NCBI GenBank assembly: GCA_947501685.1
Contig: CANMWQ010000001.1
Coordinates: 620,001 to 684,000, forward strand
Source: an uncultured Litoreibacter sp.
Lineage (GTDB): Bacteria > Pseudomonadota > Alphaproteobacteria > Rhodobacterales > Rhodobacteraceae
Reading direction: 5' to 3'
DNA length: 64,000 bases
Under the pieces are notes generated by a model that saw only the letters and a list, made by a program, of their open reading frames with translations, did no database searches and had not been told where the DNA came from. The stretch's first letter is position 1, and the number at the start of each line of letters is the position of its first letter. Below are positions 61,402-64,000 of this stretch, one piece after another. A program made the translations under genes and the position numbers.

Positions 61402-61902
61402 TCAGGTGTCTTTGCCCGAGTTGCGTTTACGGGCATTCTTCTGAATGTCTTGGGCTGCCTTGTTCAACATGCGCAACGCGTCTGGGTCAATGCCGTCGAC
61501 TAGGGCCGCTTCATATGCGTGGACCGCCTTGAGGCAGCGTTCATAAAGGTGACGGCCCTCCAATGTGGCCCGCAGCGCATAGGCGCGGCGGTCGGTGGGC
61601 ACCGTGTCGCGGGTGATTAATTTTCGTTGTTCCAGCTCAGTAACGATGACCACCAGGTTGGGCCGTTCCACATCCATCGCATCTGCCAACTGCGATTGCC
61701 GTAATCCGGGATTGTCGACGATAAGCACAAGGGCGGTATATGTGATCATGCGCAGCTCGAATGGTTTTAGCGCCGTTGCCAAGTCACTTAAGGCAGCGTT
61801 TGACGCGCGCCTTAGCTGGTAGCCCACGAACTGCTGCAACGTGTCGTCACGCACAATGGTGACCTCAGTTGTGGCTCTGGTTTTGGATTGGCGCCGCGTC
61901 AT
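61402..61902 (-). CDS. MarR family transcriptional regulator
   Basis: FELRMITYTALVLIVDNPGLRQSQLADAMDVERPNLVVIVTELEQRKLITRDTVPTDRRAYALRAT. Confidence 0.9.
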   Translation of the reverse strand: MTRRQSKTRATTEVTIVRDDTLQQFVGYQLRRASNAALSDLATALKPFELRMITYTALVLIVDNPGLRQSQLADAMDVERPNLVVIVTELEQRKLITRDTVPTDRRAYALRATLEGRHLYERCLKAVHAYEAALVDGIDPDALRMLNKAAQDIQKNARKRNSGKDT

Positions 61903-62123
61903 CGGAACGTCGGCGGACGTTTTTCCAGAAAGGCATTCAGGCCTTTCTCCGCGCCGAATTTGTGGCCTGTCAGCACCATTTCGGTAATCCGGTTCACCCC
62001 CAGAATGCGGCCATTAACCGCGTCGGGGGCCAGATCCACGGCAGCGACTTTCGCGCCGTTGGCCGTAACTCCTGAACCTCTGTCCCCACCGGTGACCAAG
62101 GCAACTGATCCATTCAACTCCAT
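61899..62123 (-). pseudogene. Mosaic relic: SDR N-terminus fused to enoyl-CoA hydratase-like C-terminus
   Basis: MELNGSVALVTGG (SDR glycine-rich start) and ANGAKVAAVDL, then MVLTGHKFGAEKGLNAFLEKRPPTFR (hydratase-type C-terminus) in 74 codons. Confidence 0.6.
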
Positions 62124-62154
62124 TCTGCGTTGCCTTTCATGAGGGTCTTTCGCG

Positions 62155-63654
62155 CTAAAGCGTCAGCACAAAAAGTGTGATGGAGGGGAACAGCACCAGC
62201 AGGATCACGCGGAAGATGTCTGAGGCGACAAAGAACAGGACCGCCTTGTAGGTTTCGACCATCGGTGTCTCTCGATCCATTGCGTTGATGATGAACAGAT
62301 TCATGCCCACGGGCGGGGTGATCAAACCAACCTCGACCACGATCAGCACCAAGATGCCGAACCAGATCGCGAGATATTCGGCCTCAATCCGGTTCGCCAT
62401 GCCTTGGGTCATGCGGATATCAAGGGCGGCCATCTGCTCGCGGGTCAACTCGGCTCCGCTGGCAATCGCTGTCTGGATGCTCTCGAGCATCTCCGCGCCC
62501 ATGCCCGGAGGCACGCCAGAGGCCAAAGCCTCGATCGCCATTATGCCTTGCAGTTCGGCCAGATTGACCAGACCGAAATCCATGGCGGAGATGACAGGAA
62601 AGAAGATCGGAATTGTCAGCAAGATCATCGACAGCGAATCCATCACGCAGCCGAAGATCAGGTAGAAAACGAGGATCAGCGTCAGCACCATCCAAGGGGT
62701 CAGGCCCAGCGACAACACGTAATTCGCCAGCTCCTGCGGGACCTGCGTGAGTGCCAGAAACGAGTTGTAGAAGGCCGCGCCGAGGATGATGAAGAAGATC
62801 ATCCCCGTGGTTGTGGCCGTGGCGAGGATTGCGTTGCGGAACAGGGCCCATGACAGGTTGCCGGATGCGAAGGCGAGTAGGCCCGTGCCAAACGCGCCTA
62901 CGGCGGCCCCTTCGGTCGGGGTAAACCAGCCAAGGTATATCCCGCCGACAACCAGCCCAAAGACCAGCAGTACCGGCCAGACGTTCAGCAGGGCCAGCAT
63001 ACGTTCGCTATATGGCACCGCTGGCCGTGTCCCCGCAGAAGCGGGAAAGAGACGCACGTAGATCGAGATCGTGATCATGTAGCCAATCGCGGCCAACAGT
63101 CCCGGAATGAACGCCGCCAAGAACAGCTTGGCGATATTCTGTTCGGTCAGGATCGCGTAGATCACAAGGATCACAGATGGCGGGATCAAGATGCCCAAAG
63201 TGCCGCCCGCCGCGAGCGTCGCTGTCGAAAATCCGCCTGAATAGCCGTATCGCTTAAGTTCTGGCAGGGCGACTTTGCTCATGGTGGCGGCGGTGGCCAG
63301 CGACGACCCGCAGATCGCGCCGAAGCCCGCGCACGCCCCTACCGAGGCCATTGCCACGCCGCCCTTGCGATGCCCGAGCCAGCTTTCGGCGGCTTTGAAC
63401 AAGGCCTGAGACATGCCTGACAGGGTCGCGAACTGCCCCATGAGCAGGAACATCGGAATGATCGTCAGCGAATAGCTGGAAAACGTCGTGAGGGTCTCGG
63501 TCTTGAGCTTTGCAAGAAACACAGTGGGCTCGCCAAGAGCCAGCCATATGCCACCGATGCCGACGCCAAGCATCGCCAACCCAATCGGCGCGCGTGCGAA
63601 AATCAGCAGCAGGAGAACAGGAAACGACCAAAAGCCGAGCTCGAGCATCGACAT
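62155..63654 (-). CDS. TRAP transporter large permease (DctM) with extra soluble segment
   Basis: LLLIFARAPIGLAMLGVG; GGFSTATLAAGGTLGILIPPSV; EVGLITPPVGMNLFIIN. Confidence 0.92.
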   Translation of the reverse strand: MSMLELGFWSFPVLLLLIFARAPIGLAMLGVGIGGIWLALGEPTVFLAKLKTETLTTFSSYSLTIIPMFLLMGQFATLSGMSQALFKAAESWLGHRKGGVAMASVGACAGFGAICGSSLATAATMSKVALPELKRYGYSGGFSTATLAAGGTLGILIPPSVILVIYAILTEQNIAKLFLAAFIPGLLAAIGYMITISIYVRLFPASAGTRPAVPYSERMLALLNVWPVLLVFGLVVGGIYLGWFTPTEGAAVGAFGTGLLAFASGNLSWALFRNAILATATTTGMIFFIILGAAFYNSFLALTQVPQELANYVLSLGLTPWMVLTLILVFYLIFGCVMDSLSMILLTIPIFFPVISAMDFGLVNLAELQGIMAIEALASGVPPGMGAEMLESIQTAIASGAELTREQMAALDIRMTQGMANRIEAEYLAIWFGILVLIVVEVGLITPPVGMNLFIINAMDRETPMVETYKAVLFFVASDIFRVILLVLFPSITLFVLTL

Positions 63655-64000
63655 CTACGCAGCCCCGTCTTCGTCAAACACCACGTCAACACCCCTGACC
63701 GCCGCCAAACCGCGGACCGTGGCGCAGTAGATCGCAACGATAGACGCAACAACCGCGGCGAGGAGACTGGCCGCAAAGGCCCACCATTTTGGGAAACCCA
63801 ACAACAAAGTGGTCTCGCCATTGCTCATCTTGTCGATGAGCCCCACGCCAAGCCGCCATGTGATCAGAACGATGGCGGCGCACAGGACAATCTCCCAGAA
63901 CGCTTTGAGCCTCATGCTCATTCGATGGGGCAAAAACGAGGTGAACACGTCGACCGTCGCATGTGCGTTCTTCAGCTGGCACAGCGGCAGAAACGCGAAA
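63655..64000 (-). CDS. TRAP transporter small permease (DctQ), truncated by window end
   Basis: FAFLPLCQLKNAHATVDVFTSFLP frame continues beyond window; directly upstream of DctM. Confidence 0.85.
   Translation of the reverse strand, partial: FAFLPLCQLKNAHATVDVFTSFLPHRMSMRLKAFWEIVLCAAIVLITWRLGVGLIDKMSNGETTLLLGFPKWWAFAASLLAAVVASIVAIYCATVRGLAAVRGVDVVFDEDGAA

Noticed and set aside
61264-61503. 79-aa + ORF upstream of/overlapping marR
   Set aside because: Overlaps marR antisense; no confident family; could be a further relic but support is insufficient
1-64000. CRISPR arrays, tRNA/rRNA genes, transposases or phage genes
   Set aside because: None recognised by eye; no regular spacer-repeat pattern, no TψC-loop-like GGTTCGAATCC signatures, no IS transposase motifs among the ORFs

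Overview
The window is chromosomal DNA from a GC-rich alphaproteobacterium, most likely Rhodobacteraceae/Roseobacter group (inferred from gene order and protein families, not from a database search). Its core is an almost complete division and cell-wall (dcw) cluster: mraZ-rsmH-ftsL-ftsI-murE-murF-mraY-murD-[DUF6151-like gene inserted antisense]-ftsW-murG-murC-[two DUF2484-like genes]-[murB relic + small ORF]-murB-ddl-ftsQ-ftsA-ftsZ, then lpxC-bamD-recN. The left flank carries rluA-family (partial), rpoH, an oxidoreductase, pepF, a phosphoesterase, pyruvate carboxylase, lldD, a UvrD/PcrA helicase, LysE/AsnC, DUF1127 and mrp. The right flank carries a FAD-linked oxidase, ClC channel, M24 peptidase, porin, cobT/cobS, J-domain protein, bolA, LTD-Hint protein, VPLPA-CTERM-like protein, gatB, a decaying phoX and a TRAP transporter. 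The most interesting signals are non-coding. (i) Downstream of a DUF1127 gene there are four tandem hairpins with CCUCC/CCUCCUCCC loops, closely matching the 'cuckoo'/CcsR sRNA architecture next to CcaF1. (ii) The mrp-mraZ intergenic region holds an inverted DnaA-box-like dyad, a cluster of four GANTC sites, two oppositely oriented arrays of 10-bp-phased TGGG (MraZ-box-like) repeats, and a leader ending in a perfect 13-bp terminator (UpsM-like). (iii) A 49-bp, 48/49-identical inverted repeat flanks the pepF-phosphoesterase module. (iv) A frameshifted murB relic lies just upstream of the intact murB. (v) A gene-decay zone includes phoX with a frameshift and an amber codon. No tRNA, rRNA, CRISPR or transposase was recognised.
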